Positions 1 through 9,429 of a stretch of 59,270 nt of DNA are shown here, piece after piece. The first letter of the stretch is position 1, and each line of letters begins with the position of its first letter. Position numbers and translations under genes: made by a program. The notes beneath the pieces were generated by a model. That model did not search any database and was not told the origin of the DNA. It saw nothing but the letters and a program-made list of their open reading frames with translations. Location of the stretch: positions 1 through 59,270 of the forward strand of contig JAICQO010000032.1 in assembly GCA_025937835.1 (NCBI GenBank), written 5' to 3'. Source of the stretch: Polyangiaceae bacterium. GTDB taxonomy: Bacteria; Myxococcota_A; Polyangia; Polyangiales; Polyangiaceae.

Positions 1-104
1 AAGATGCGCGCCTTGTCCTCGGCGCTGAACCGGCGTCGTGGCCGGCGGTCGTATTGTCGGGTCGGGACCACTTCGGTCTCCGGGTTGGTCTTCGGTTTCG
101 GCAC
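1..104 (-). CDS. IS3-family-like transposase OrfA, N-terminal fragment
   Basis: The protein is encoded leftwards from a probable GTG at 104 and leaves the window after 34 codons. It contains the stretch RRPRRRFSAEDKARI. This matches the start of the helix-turn-helix region of IS3-type OrfA proteins, which typically read R-R-F-[ST]-A-E-x-K-x-x-I-L. OrfA binds the IS ends and works with OrfB, often through a frameshift fusion, to cut and join DNA. Only the N-terminus can be seen, so the subfamily cannot be named. The start codon is uncertain because CTG and TTG codons also lie upstream in this frame. Confidence 0.6.
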   Translation of the reverse strand, partial: MPKPKTNPETEVVPTRQYDRRPRRRFSAEDKARI

Positions 105-161
105 TTTCGGAACTCCATCCGCCCTCGGTCGGTACAGATAATTCCAGCTGCCGCTGTCTCA
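1..161. mobile_element. End of an IS3-like insertion sequence, running off the left edge
   Basis: The minus strand encodes the N-terminus of an IS3-type OrfA (next entry). Coding similarity to HsdS on the plus strand starts only after about position 175. Read on the minus strand, the sequence from 161 leftwards begins TGAGACAGCGG, a plausible IS terminus because many IS ends start with TG. The element therefore seems to have landed inside hsdS. The exact boundary (about 139-175) is inferred: neither the other end nor a target duplication is in the window. Confidence 0.55.
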
Positions 162-1071
162 CCAGTTATTGGCACGGGGGGCGCCCCCGGCCGAGCAACG
201 CGCGATCGCTTGCATTCTCGGCACGCTCGACGACAAGATCGAGCTGAACCGCAAGATGAACGCGACGCTCGAGGCGATGGCGCGAGCGCTGTTCAAGTCG
301 TGGTTCGTCGACTTCGATCCCGTGCTAGCCAAGGCCGAAGGCCGCGCCCCGAGCGGCATGGACGCCGAGACCGCGAAGCTGTTCCCAAGTGAGTTCGCCG
401 AGTCGGAGATGGGGCCGATTCCAAAGGGTTGGCGGAGCACAACCTTGGGCACCGAAGTCGAGCGGTGTGGTGGGGCAGTCCAAACGGGTCCTTTCGGGAG
501 TCAGTTGCACGCGTCCGACTATGTCCCCGAAGGAGTACCGGTAGTCATGCCGAAGGACATCGGTGGGCGCAGGGTCTCGACGTCCAGCATTGCGCGTGTT
601 CGTGAAGACGACGCGTTACGATTGGCGCGACATCGCTTACAGCCTGGCGATGTCGTCTATAGTCGTCGTGGTGATGTCGAGCGCCATGCCCTGATCGGCG
701 CTCGGGAGGCCGGATGGCTCTGCGGAACCGGATGCCTTCTCGTGCGTCTAGGGCCCAACTGGCCGTCGCCGATGTTCGCGTCTTTCGCTCTTGATCGGCC
801 GGAGACGCGGGCGTGGATTTCTCAGCACGCGATCGGCGCAACGATGCCCAACCTGAATACCGGCATCCTGTCCGCGGTTCCTGTCGTGATGCCATCCGAT
901 GATGTGCTCCGTGCCTTCGCTCGAGCCGTGGATCCGCTTCAGGATTTGGTCGTCATCCGATGCTCCGAAGCCCGCCAGCTCGCGAAGACCCGTGACGGAC
1001 TTCTGCCACGTCTTCTCTTCGGCGAGCTGTCGGTCGACGCGGCCGAGCGCGCAGTCGAGGAGGTGGCGTGA
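162..1071 (+). pseudogene. hsdS: Type I restriction-modification specificity subunit HsdS, 5'-truncated
   Basis: HsdS chooses the bipartite DNA target of a type I restriction-modification complex. It normally has two target-recognition domains (TRDs), each followed by a conserved helical spacer. Here the reading frame opens after a TAA at about 137-139 and quickly becomes the central conserved spacer (PPAEQRAIA, then LDDKIELNRKMN and ALFKSWFVDFDPV). TRD2 and the distal repeat (ARQLAKTRDGLLPRLLFGEL) follow. The first TRD and its start codon are missing, replaced by the IS end. The remaining 300 codons are open to a TGA that overlaps the next gene by 4 bp. A half-HsdS can sometimes work as a dimer, but no obvious ribosome-binding site precedes the first in-frame TTG at 169, so I call it a pseudogene. 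Confidence 0.8.
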
Positions 1072-3380
1072 AGCTCACTCGAATAACCAAGCTTCGTCAC
1101 CGCGTGTTTCGCGACCTCGTCTGGCCGAGCGCCCTTCACCCGTTCGCCCAGTTCAACGTTATCTACGGCTGGAGCGGTTGCGGGAAGACGACGCTGTCGT
1201 CGCTCCTCACGCTCGTCGAGAAGAGGGCCGCGCTCACCGAGGGCGAGGTCGAGCTGGAGTTCGATGGCAGAATCAAGGTTGCAGGTACCGCGTTCGCGTC
1301 GCCACAGCTTCCTCAGATGCGCGTCTTCAACCGCGTCTTCATCGACGCGACCCTGAAGTCGGCGGGCGGCGAGATGGCGCCGATCTACTTCCTCGGTGAA
1401 GACAGCGTCGAGAAGCAGGCACAGGTCGAACAGCTCCACAGGGACCTGGAGTTGGCCAATACCGGGGTGATGGCTGCCCAGGCCGCCAAGGAGAACGCAG
1501 AGTCAAAGCTCGATGACTTCTGTAAGGGCAAGGCGAAGGTCATCAAAGAGCTGCTGACCACCGCGAACAGCCAGACCTACAACAACTACGACAAGAAGCG
1601 GTTCAGGCAAGCGACGCAGGCGATGATCGCACAGGCTGTCCCAGGCGCGATCCTCTCCGACGAGCAGAAAGCATCGCTCCGCAGCCAGAAGGACGCCCAG
1701 CCCAAACCCGCCATCGAGAAGGTTACTGTGCCATCGATCGACCTCGACGCCCTTTCGGGTGAGGTTGACGCGCTCGCCGCCCGCTCCGTTGTAGCGCAGA
1801 CCCTCGACGAATTAACCTCGAACGCCAAGCTTGCCGCGTGGGTGCAGACCGGCCTAGAGCTCCACTCGGGCGAGGACGCCTCCCATACCTGCCGGTTCTG
1901 CCAGAAGCCGCTCGAGGCCATGCGGCGCGCCGCGCTCGAAGGACACTTCAACGACGCCTTTGCGAGTTTTCAGAAGGACCTGGCTGTTCTCCTCACGAAG
2001 CTAGGGGCAGCCAAGCAGAGCGCGAGCTCGCTGTCGCTACCCGACGCCTCGCGCTTCTATGAGACGTTCGCTTCAGAGGTGTCCACGGCGAGCGAAAAGG
2101 TGTCGATCGCGCAGACCGAGACCGAAGCCGCGCTTGACGCCCTCATCGCGCGCGTCGAAGCGAAGCGCGACAATCCTTTCGCACCTGCTGCCACCGCGGT
2201 TCCAAACGGGATAACGGCGCCCTCGCTTGCCGACTCCGTCGAAGCTCTCAACGGAATCGTTGAGAGGCACAACCGTACCACCGCGCAGTTCAAGGCGTCG
2301 GTTGACGAATCCTGCAGAAAACTGGAAGCCTCGTACGTGGCCGAGGCGCACGCGGAGTTTGTTCAGTTGTCCGATGCCGTGACGGCCACGAGTGCCGCGC
2401 TGGAGGACGTCAAGGCCAAGCCCGCAGGCCTCCAGGCGCAGATCGAAGCGTTGGAGCGCGACATCCTTGAACACCAACGCCCCGCCGAGGAGCTGACCGA
2501 GGAACTCCGCGCCTATCTCGGACGCGACGAGCTGCGCTTCGAGGTGAAGGGCAACGGCTACGCCCTCACGCGCGGTGGCCAGTCGGTCTTGCACCTGAGC
2601 GAAGGCGAGCGCACGGCAATCGCGTTCCTGTATTTCCTCAAGTCGCTCCAGGACAAGACCTTCGATATGGCGAAGGGCATCGTCGTCATCGACGACCCGG
2701 TGTCGAGCCTCGACGCGAACGCGCTGTTCTCGGCTTTTGGGTACATGAAAGAGCGCACCAAGGCGTGCGGGCAGCTCTTCATCTTCACGCATAGCTTTCC
2801 CTTCTTCCGGAACGTAAAAAACTGGTTCCACCATCTGCCGAAGCAGAACAGTTCGCACGTCGAACGTCGTCCCGGCCGCTTCTTCCTGCTGCGATCTCGC
2901 AGGCACACTGATGGTTCACGGACCAGCGAACTAGTGCCCCTCGACCCTCTGCTCCAGGAACACGAGTCGGAGTACCAGTTCCTGTTCAAGCGCGTCTACA
3001 GCGAGGCGCATCGCGATGACGTCGTCCCGTTGGAGCATCACTACGGGCTGCCCAACGTGGCACGCCGCTTGCTCGAAGCCTTCCTCGCGTTCCGCTTTCC
3101 CGAGGTAAGCGGCGACCTCGGGCGGCGCCTCGAACGCGTGCCCTTCGATACTGCCAAGAAGACCCGCATTCTGCGGCTGCTGCATACCTATTCGCACGCG
3201 GGAGCGATCTCCGACCCGGAGCACGACCTCTCGCTCCTCGCCGAGACGCAGCCCGTGCTGCTCGACGTGCTGGAGTTGATGAAAGCGCTCGACAAGGAGC
3301 ACTACGAGGGGCTGGAAAAGTTGGTCACGCCATCAGACGGGCTCACGTCGGCCGAGCAGTCCAACGGATCCATACCATGA
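1068..3380 (+). CDS. rloC: RloC-like AAA ATPase / anticodon nuclease of a type I R-M locus
   Basis: The 770-aa protein has an SMC/Rad50-like ABC ATPase head: Walker A GWSGCGKTT at residues 34-42, signature LSEGER at 510-515, and Walker B IVVIDDPVSSLD with D542/D543. A coiled-coil insert carries a CRFC zinc hook (C275, C278). The C-terminal region has R666-x3-E670 and then H706 or H710 in LLHTYSH. This fits the Arg-Glu-His triad of PrrC/RloC anticodon nucleases, which cut tRNA in the anticodon loop when phage disarm restriction or DNA is damaged. The GTG start overlaps the hsdS stop by 4 bp. The position between hsdS and hsdR matches prrC in E. coli hsd loci. The fold assignment is firm; nuclease activity is inferred from the triad. 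Confidence 0.8.
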   Translation: MKLTRITKLRHRVFRDLVWPSALHPFAQFNVIYGWSGCGKTTLSSLLTLVEKRAALTEGEVELEFDGRIKVAGTAFASPQLPQMRVFNRVFIDATLKSAGGEMAPIYFLGEDSVEKQAQVEQLHRDLELANTGVMAAQAAKENAESKLDDFCKGKAKVIKELLTTANSQTYNNYDKKRFRQATQAMIAQAVPGAILSDEQKASLRSQKDAQPKPAIEKVTVPSIDLDALSGEVDALAARSVVAQTLDELTSNAKLAAWVQTGLELHSGEDASHTCRFCQKPLEAMRRAALEGHFNDAFASFQKDLAVLLTKLGAAKQSASSLSLPDASRFYETFASEVSTASEKVSIAQTETEAALDALIARVEAKRDNPFAPAATAVPNGITAPSLADSVEALNGIVERHNRTTAQFKASVDESCRKLEASYVAEAHAEFVQLSDAVTATSAALEDVKAKPAGLQAQIEALERDILEHQRPAEELTEELRAYLGRDELRFEVKGNGYALTRGGQSVLHLSEGERTAIAFLYFLKSLQDKTFDMAKGIVVIDDPVSSLDANALFSAFGYMKERTKACGQLFIFTHSFPFFRNVKNWFHHLPKQNSSHVERRPGRFFLLRSRRHTDGSRTSELVPLDPLLQEHESEYQFLFKRVYSEAHRDDVVPLEHHYGLPNVARRLLEAFLAFRFPEVSGDLGRRLERVPFDTAKKTRILRLLHTYSHAGAISDPEHDLSLLAETQPVLLDVLELMKALDKEHYEGLEKLVTPSDGLTSAEQSNGSIP

Positions 3381-3456
3381 TCGGCGTGAACGTGGCGATG
3401 AGGCCGGCAGTCGTGCTGCAGTCATTGCAAAAACGGCACGGGGAGGGCGCCGTCGC

Positions 3457-4881
3457 ATGATCGCCAAGCGCAAGAACGGCGAGACGCACCTCGTCGAATG
3501 GAAGGAGTCTTGGCGCGACGAATACCTGAAGTGGCTCTGCGGCTTTGCGAACGCGGACGGCGGCACGCTCATCATCGGGATGAACGACAATGGCGAACCG
3601 GTTGGCGCTGAGAACGCGGACCGGCTGTTGGTCGACCTTCCGAACAAGATCCGCGACACGCTCGGCCTCGTGGTGCCGGTGCGCGAGCTCACGAGGAAGG
3701 GCAAGACGCTGGTCGAGATCGTCGTTGCGCCGTCGCGGCCGCCCATCAGCTACAAGGGTGAGTACCACTTCCGTTCGGGGAGCACGAAGCAGCAGCTCAC
3801 CGGCAACGCGCTCTCGACTTTTCTGCTGCGGAAGTTCGGTCGCCACTGGGACGGCGCTCCAGTGCCGAATGTCGCAGTCAGAGACCTGAGCGCCGACGCC
3901 TTCCGCCGATTCAAGGCTCACGCTGGTTCTGGCAAGCGCATGCCGCAGGGATTTCTCTCCGCGAATCGCGGGGATCTCATCGACAAGTTGCTCCTGACCG
4001 AAAACGGAATGCTCAAGCGCGCCGCCCTACTGCTCTTCCACGGCGATCCAGAACGGTGGGTAACTGGAGCTTGGGTGAAGCTCGGCATGTTCCGGGGCGG
4101 GGCAGACCTCGCCTATCACGACGAGGTGCATGGCGACTTGTTTACCCAGTTGGACAAGACCCTCGAGCTGCTGCTGACCAAATACATGGTCGCGTGGATC
4201 AGCTATCGTGGCGTCACCCGTCGCGAGACTTACCCGATCCCCGAAGACGCCCTGCGCGAGGCACTGCTGAACGCGCTGATCCACAAGGACTACAGCTCCA
4301 GAAACCCTATCCAGATCCGCGTCGAGCCGGACAGTCTGTCGATTTGGAACGCAGGGCCGCTCCCACCTTCGTGGACGGCGCAAACGCTCCTGGCGCGGCA
4401 CAGCTCGCAACCGCCGAACCCCGACATCGCCAGCACATTTTTCCGCACCGGGCTCATCGAGGCGTGGGGGCGCGGATACGAGCGCATCGCGGAGGCGTGC
4501 CGCGAACAAGGGACGCCCGAGCCGACTGTTGAGGCGGACGGGAACGGAGTGTGGGTGAAATGGGCGTGGGTGAACCCCAGCTCCGACGCGGATCGGGTCC
4601 GTGCGCGGGCGCAAGTCGCGGGGCAAGTCGCGGGACAAGTCGCGGGACAAGTCGATCGTCTACTTGCAGCAATGACCGACGAGATGCGTCGCGACGCGAT
4701 GCAGGCGGCGCTCGGCCTCTCCGGGCGGGCGAACTTCATCGTCCAGTACCTCAGGCCCGCTCTCGAAGCGGGACTCATCGAGATGACGATCCCGGACAAA
4801 CCCAATAGCCGTCTGCAGAAGTATCGGCTCACCGACGCGGGGAGGGCGCGCCTCGCGGCAACCTCGAAGACGAAGTCATGA
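3457..4881 (+). CDS. AlbA_2 (Schlafen-like) domain and GHKL-type ATP-binding protein
   Basis: The 474-aa protein starts with an AlbA_2/divergent Schlafen domain (residues about 1-125, with EWKES and [13 protein letters not shown]). A conserved middle region follows, then a RecG-C/HATPase_c_4-like segment (about 255-345, [19 protein letters not shown]). The C-terminus (about 400-474) looks like a winged helix. Proteins of this build (COG2865) are called predicted transcriptional regulators and are often found inside type I R-M loci; their job is not settled. A VAGQ tetrapeptide repeat links the ATPase and winged-helix parts. The stop codon overlaps the hsdR start by 4 bp (ATGA), and a GGAG motif lies 5' of the ATG. 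It may control the locus or sense phage. Confidence 0.7.
   Translation: MIAKRKNGETHLVEWKESWRDEYLKWLCGFANADGGTLIIGMNDNGEPVGAENADRLLVDLPNKIRDTLGLVVPVRELTRKGKTLVEIVVAPSRPPISYKGEYHFRSGSTKQQLTGNALSTFLLRKFGRHWDGAPVPNVAVRDLSADAFRRFKAHAGSGKRMPQGFLSANRGDLIDKLLLTENGMLKRAALLLFHGDPERWVTGAWVKLGMFRGGADLAYHDEVHGDLFTQLDKTLELLLTKYMVAWISYRGVTRRETYPIPEDALREALLNALIHKDYSSRNPIQIRVEPDSLSIWNAGPLPPSWTAQTLLARHSSQPPNPDIASTFFRTGLIEAWGRGYERIAEACREQGTPEPTVEADGNGVWVKWAWVNPSSDADRVRARAQVAGQVAGQVAGQVDRLLAAMTDEMRRDAMQAALGLSGRANFIVQYLRPALEAGLIEMTIPDKPNSRLQKYRLTDAGRARLAATSKTKS
4612..4654 (+). repeat. 12-bp in-frame tandem repeat inside the AlbA_2 gene
   Basis: Three full copies of a 12-bp unit (CAAGTCGCGGGR) and a partial fourth encode repeated Gln-Val-Ala-Gly. 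Because the unit is a multiple of three, gain or loss of a copy changes linker length by four residues and does not shift the frame. Confidence 0.85.
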
Positions 4882-7800
4882 ACACCTTCACCGAATCCGT
4901 CGTCGAGGAGGCCACGCTCGAGTGGTTCGAGGCGCTCGGGTACACGATCACGGGAGGCCCTTCGATCGCACCCGGTGAGCCCGGTGAGGAGCGGCGGACG
5001 TACGCCGACGTCGTGCTCGACGCTCGCTTGCGCGATGCGCTCGCGCGGTTGAACCCCGCGGTTTCGCGGGACGGACTCGACGAGGCTTTCCGGAAGCTCA
5101 CGCGGATCTCGTCCCCCCTGCCAGTCGATTCGAACCACGAGCTGCACTACTACCTCGTGAACGGCGTCAGCGTGGAGTACCTGCGCGCGGATGGATCCGT
5201 TGGCTACGACCCGGTGCGCGTCGTCGACTTCGACGTGGTCGAGAACAACGACTGGCTAGTCGTCAACCAGCTGACCGTCACCGAGGGCGGCCACAGCCGC
5301 CGCCCCGACGTCGTCGTGTTCCTGAACGGCTTGCCGATCGCCGTCCTCGAGCTGAAGAACGCCGCGAGCGAGAACGCGACAATCTGGAATGCATTCCAGC
5401 AGCTCCAGACCTACAAGCAGGAGCTGACGTCGCTCTTCGTCTTCAATGAGTTGCTCGTCGTCAGCGACGGGCTCGATGCTCGCATCGGTACGCTGTCGTC
5501 GAACAAGGAGCGTTTCCTGCCTTGGCGCACCATCGAGGGCGAGGCACTCGCGTCGAAGGCCATGAGCCAGCTCGAGGTGCTGATCCGCGGTGTGTTCGAT
5601 AAGCGGCGGCTCCTCGATCTGCTCCGCTACTTCATCGTGTTCGAGGACGACGGGGACACCGCCATCAAGAAGATGGCGGGCTACCACCAGTTTCACGCAG
5701 TGGCCCGAGCGCTGGACGCGACGATCTCGGCGTCTCAACCGCAGGGCGACCGTCGTGTCGGCGTCGTCTGGCACACGCAGGGGTCGGGCAAGAGTCTCAC
5801 GATGGCCTTCTACGCGGGCCGCGTCGTGCTCCACCCGGAGATGCAGAACCCGACGCTGATCGTGCTCACCGATCGCAATGACCTCGACGAGCAGCTCTTC
5901 GGCACGTTCGCGCGCTGCAAGGACCTGCTGCGCCAGAGCCCCGAGCAAGCGAAGGATCGCGCCCATTTGCGGGAGCTGCTCAAGGTCGCCTCGGGCGGCG
6001 TGGTCTTCACGACCATCCAGAAGTTCATGCCCGAGACCCGCGGCGACACTTTCCCGCTGCTCTCCGAGCGCTCGAACATCGTCGTGGTCGCGGACGAGGC
6101 CCACCGCAGCCAGTACGACTTCATCGATGGCTTCGCGCGCCACCTGCGCGACGCGCTGCCGAGCGCCTCGTTCATCGGTTTTACCGGCACGCCCATCGAC
6201 GCGGCGGACAAGAGCACGCGCTCGGTCTTCGGCGAATATGTCAGCATCTACGACATTCAGCGCGCGGTCGAAGACGGCGCCACGGTGCCTATCTACTACG
6301 AGAGCCGTCTCGCCAAGCTCCAGCTGAAAGAGGAAGAACGCCCGCACCTCGACGAGGCCTTCGACGAGCTGACCGAAGGAGAGGAGCTCGAGGGGCGCGA
6401 GAAGCTAAAGACGAAGTGGTCGGCGCTCGAGGCTCTGGTCGGCACCGACCGGCGCGTGCAGCTCATCGCGAAGGACCTCGTCGACCACTTCGAGGCTCGG
6501 CTCGAGGCCATGGACGGCAAGGCGATGCTGGTCTGCATGAGCCGCCGGATCTGCGTCGACCTTTACAAGGCGCTGACCGCACTGCGCCCCGACTGGCACG
6601 ACGAGGACGATAAGGGTGCGGTAAAAATCGTGATGACCGGGTCCGCGTCCGACCCGAGCGACTGGCAACAGCACATCCGCAGCAAGCAACGCCGCGAGGC
6701 GCTCGCCAAGCGCTTCAAGAACCCGAGCGACCCGTTCAAGCTCGTCATCGTCCGCGACATGTGGCTCACGGGTTTCGACGCCCCGTGCATGCACACGATG
6801 TACATCGACAAGCCGATGCAGGGGCACGGCTTGATGCAGGCGATCGCCCGCGTCAATCGCGTGTTCCGGGACAAGCCCGGCGGCCTGGTCGTCGATTACC
6901 TGGGCCTTGCCGACCAGCTCAAGAAGGCCCTGCACACCTACACCGAGAGCGGCGGCCAAGGCGAGACAGCGCTCGACCAAGAGGAAGCCGTGGCGCTGAT
7001 GCTCGCGCGCTACGAAGTGTGCTGCGACATCTTCCACGGCTTCGACTGGAGCGGTTGGACGAGCAGCTCGCCTTCTGCGCGCGTCTCCGTGCTGCCCGCT
7101 GCGCAGGAGCACGTGCTCGCTCAGGAGAGCGGAAAAGAGCGCCTGCTCCAGGTCGTTACCGAGCTTTCGAAGGCGTTTGTCCTCGCCGTTCCCCACGACG
7201 AGGCGATCCGCATCCGGGACGATGTCGGCTTCTTCCAGGCCGTGCGCACGGCCATTACCAAGACACAAGTGGGGGATCGGAAGGGCTCGGGCGACATCGA
7301 CCACGCCATCCGGCAGATCGTCTCGAAGGCGATCGCGAGCGACCAGGTCATCGACATCTTCGCGGCGGCGGGCCTCAAGAATCCCGACATCTCGATTCTG
7401 TCGGACCAGTTCCTCGCCGACGTGCGCGGCATGAAGCACCGGAACCTCGCGGTGGAGCTGCTCAGGAAGCTCCTGAACGACGAAGTGAAGGCGCGCTCGA
7501 AGCATAACCTGGTGCAGGCTCGCTCCTTCGCCGAACTCCTCGACAAGTCCGTGCGTCGCTACCAGAACCGCGCCATTGAGGCGGCGCAGGTGATCGAGGA
7601 GCTGATCGAGCTCGCCAAGGAGATGCGCGCTGCGCAACAGCGCGGCGAGGAGCTCGGGCTCACGAGCGATGAGCTAGCCTTCTACGACGCGCTCGAGGTC
7701 AGTGACACGGCCGTGAAGGTCCTCGGCGACGAGACACTGCGCAGCATCGCGCGCGAGCTGGTGGACACGGTGAAGCAGAACGTCACCATCGACTGGACCG

Positions 7801-7955
7801 TGAAGGAATCGGTCCGCGCCAAGCTACGCGTCATCGTCAAGCGCATCCTGCGCAAGCACGGCTACCCGCCCGACAAGCAGGAGGCCGCGACGAACACGGT
7901 GCTGCAGCAGGCCGAGCTTCTGTCGGGCTTCTGGACTGCGGGAGCGTCTGCATGA
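4878..7955 (+). CDS. hsdR: Type I restriction enzyme, R (endonuclease/translocase) subunit HsdR
   Basis: HsdR hydrolyses ATP to pull DNA through the HsdR-HsdM-HsdS complex and then cuts it at a distance from the target. The 1025-aa length is normal. The N-terminal nuclease has a PD-(D/E)xK core: D144 in RRPDVVVF, then E158 and K160 in LELKN. The superfamily 2 motor follows, with Walker A TQGSGKS (K305), a DEAH box (D406-H409, [12 protein letters not shown]), FIGFTGTPI and a late helicase motif [12 protein letters not shown] helical C-terminal domain ends the protein. It is the last gene of the hsdS-rloC-AlbA_2-hsdR unit. With hsdS broken and hsdM not in view, restriction by this locus is in doubt. 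Confidence 0.95.
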   Translation: MNTFTESVVEEATLEWFEALGYTITGGPSIAPGEPGEERRTYADVVLDARLRDALARLNPAVSRDGLDEAFRKLTRISSPLPVDSNHELHYYLVNGVSVEYLRADGSVGYDPVRVVDFDVVENNDWLVVNQLTVTEGGHSRRPDVVVFLNGLPIAVLELKNAASENATIWNAFQQLQTYKQELTSLFVFNELLVVSDGLDARIGTLSSNKERFLPWRTIEGEALASKAMSQLEVLIRGVFDKRRLLDLLRYFIVFEDDGDTAIKKMAGYHQFHAVARALDATISASQPQGDRRVGVVWHTQGSGKSLTMAFYAGRVVLHPEMQNPTLIVLTDRNDLDEQLFGTFARCKDLLRQSPEQAKDRAHLRELLKVASGGVVFTTIQKFMPETRGDTFPLLSERSNIVVVADEAHRSQYDFIDGFARHLRDALPSASFIGFTGTPIDAADKSTRSVFGEYVSIYDIQRAVEDGATVPIYYESRLAKLQLKEEERPHLDEAFDELTEGEELEGREKLKTKWSALEALVGTDRRVQLIAKDLVDHFEARLEAMDGKAMLVCMSRRICVDLYKALTALRPDWHDEDDKGAVKIVMTGSASDPSDWQQHIRSKQRREALAKRFKNPSDPFKLVIVRDMWLTGFDAPCMHTMYIDKPMQGHGLMQAIARVNRVFRDKPGGLVVDYLGLADQLKKALHTYTESGGQGETALDQEEAVALMLARYEVCCDIFHGFDWSGWTSSSPSARVSVLPAAQEHVLAQESGKERLLQVVTELSKAFVLAVPHDEAIRIRDDVGFFQAVRTAITKTQVGDRKGSGDIDHAIRQIVSKAIASDQVIDIFAAAGLKNPDISILSDQFLADVRGMKHRNLAVELLRKLLNDEVKARSKHNLVQARSFAELLDKSVRRYQNRAIEAAQVIEELIELAKEMRAAQQRGEELGLTSDELAFYDALEVSDTAVKVLGDETLRSIARELVDTVKQNVTIDWTVKESVRAKLRVIVKRILRKHGYPPDKQEAATNTVLQQAELLSGFWTAGASA

Positions 7956-7985
7956 CAGGGAACGCCCTCCGCACTTGCTCGGCTC

Positions 7986-8216
7986 TCAAACCCGCGTCTT
8001 GAAGCCGAGCGCGCGCACCACGCACCAACTCGCCCGCGCCTCGAAAATCATGAAGGCGCCGACCGCGATGCACGCGACGCAGAGGGCCGTCGCGACGCGG
8101 TCTCCCGCGGGCGCTGCCCAGGAAAGGAAGCCGAGGCAGCCCGTCGCTGCCACGACGAGCCCGCCGATCAGCCGCACCACTCGGCCTTTCCCATCGATGT
8201 TGCAAGCGAACGTCAC
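7986..8216 (-). CDS. DUF2892-type small inner-membrane protein
   Basis: The 76-aa protein starts with TFACNIDGKGRVVRLIGG, typical of the YgaP-like DUF2892 family. It has two hydrophobic helices (about 15-35 and 42-60). The family is found alone or fused to rhodanese domains, and its role is unknown. The start is a GTG. The gene ends only 30 bp from the convergent end of hsdR and so marks the right border of the restriction locus. Confidence 0.7.
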   Translation of the reverse strand: MTFACNIDGKGRVVRLIGGLVVAATGCLGFLSWAAPAGDRVATALCVACIAVGAFMIFEARASWCVVRALGFKTRV

Positions 8217-8262
8217 GCGCGGAGTGTGACTCGCCCGGACCGGTCGTGCTACTCAACGCGGT

Positions 8263-9426
8263 GTGTGGAGTTTGGCGCGGATCGCAGTCAAGAATGCGTG
8301 GCGCTCACCGCTGCGCGGCGCGCTCACGGTCGCGGCCGTTGCCGTCACGCTGATCGCGTTCTTGTTGATGCGGACTCTCTCTGCCAACTGGACCGAGCGC
8401 ATCGCTCAAACCCCGAACAACCGCGTGGTCACGCGCCACAAGATCGGCTGGGGCCAGGCCATGCCCAAGCACTACACAGAGTCGGTGCGGGCCCTGCCGG
8501 GCGTCAAGCACGCGATGGGCGGCCGTTGGGCTGCGCTCAAGCATCCGACCAACGACCGGGTCTGGTTCGAGGGCACGGCGGTGGATGCGGTGCCGTTCGC
8601 GGCCATGCACTACGAGCTCGTCGCCCCCGAGGGCCAGAAACAAGCCTGGGTCGCCGACCGCCAGGGCATGTTGGTGAGCGAAGAGCTCGCCCAGATCTAC
8701 GGCTGGAAGCTCGGCGACACCGTGCACCTGAAAGGCACCGAATTTCCCGGCGATTGGGAGTTTCACGTCTCGGGCATCTACCGCTCGACGCGTCACGGCT
8801 TCGCCAAGCGCGCGGTCTGGGTGCACTACGGCTATTACAACGAGCGGCTGCCGGTCAGCGAGCGCGACCTCATCCACATCGTCTCCGCCGAGATCTTCGA
8901 GCCGAGCGAAGGCGCCAATATCGCCAAGGCCATCGACACCCATTTCGATCAGGAAGACAACCAGACCTACAGCCAGGAAGATCAAGCGCTCAGCGCCTCG
9001 ACCGTGGGACGCTTCGGGGCCGTCCTGTCGGCGATGGACGTGGTCAGCTTGTTGATCCTGAGCGTGATCGTGCTCCTGGTCGGGAACGCGATGGCCATGA
9101 GCGTTCGCGAGCGCACCCAGGAGTACGGCATGCTGCGCGCGATCGGCTTCCGGCCTCGACACATCGCCGGCTTCGTCGTGATCGAAGCCGCGCTGCTCGG
9201 GCTCGCCGGCGGCCTGGTCGGGCTCGGCGCGGCTTACCCGGTGGTGGAGCGCGCGGTCAGCCGTTACCTCGAAAACACCATGGAATTTTGGCCTCTCCAC
9301 GTGCCGGTCGCGGCTGCCGCCAGCGCACCGGTGTTATGCGTGTTGCTCGGCCTGTTGGCGGCGGCAATCCCGGCTTATCAAGCCTCGAAGCTGGGCGTGA
9401 TCGAGGCGCTGCGGCACGTCGGTTGA
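8263..9426 (+). CDS. ABC transporter permease, FtsX/MacB type (first of a pair)
   Basis: This 387-aa protein follows the FtsX/MacB plan. An N-terminal transmembrane helix (about 15-36, GALTVAAVAVTLIAFLLM) leads into a large extracytoplasmic domain (about 40-260). Three C-terminal helices then surround the conserved stretch VRERTQEYGMLRAIGF. Such permeases use ATPase-driven conformational change to move lipids, peptides or lipoproteins rather than passing substrate through the membrane. The start is GTG. The stop lies 3 bp before the second permease, so the two are probably co-translated and form a heterodimer. No MacB/LolD-type ATPase is present in the window. Confidence 0.85.
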   Translation: MWSLARIAVKNAWRSPLRGALTVAAVAVTLIAFLLMRTLSANWTERIAQTPNNRVVTRHKIGWGQAMPKHYTESVRALPGVKHAMGGRWAALKHPTNDRVWFEGTAVDAVPFAAMHYELVAPEGQKQAWVADRQGMLVSEELAQIYGWKLGDTVHLKGTEFPGDWEFHVSGIYRSTRHGFAKRAVWVHYGYYNERLPVSERDLIHIVSAEIFEPSEGANIAKAIDTHFDQEDNQTYSQEDQALSASTVGRFGAVLSAMDVVSLLILSVIVLLVGNAMAMSVRERTQEYGMLRAIGFRPRHIAGFVVIEAALLGLAGGLVGLGAAYPVVERAVSRYLENTMEFWPLHVPVAAAASAPVLCVLLGLLAAAIPAYQASKLGVIEALRHVG

Positions 9427-9429
9427 GAG

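Noticed and set aside
8305-9300. Long antisense frames opposite the ABC permeases and many other genes
   Set aside because: Typical mirror frames of high-GC genes; the plus-strand proteins have clear family motifs.
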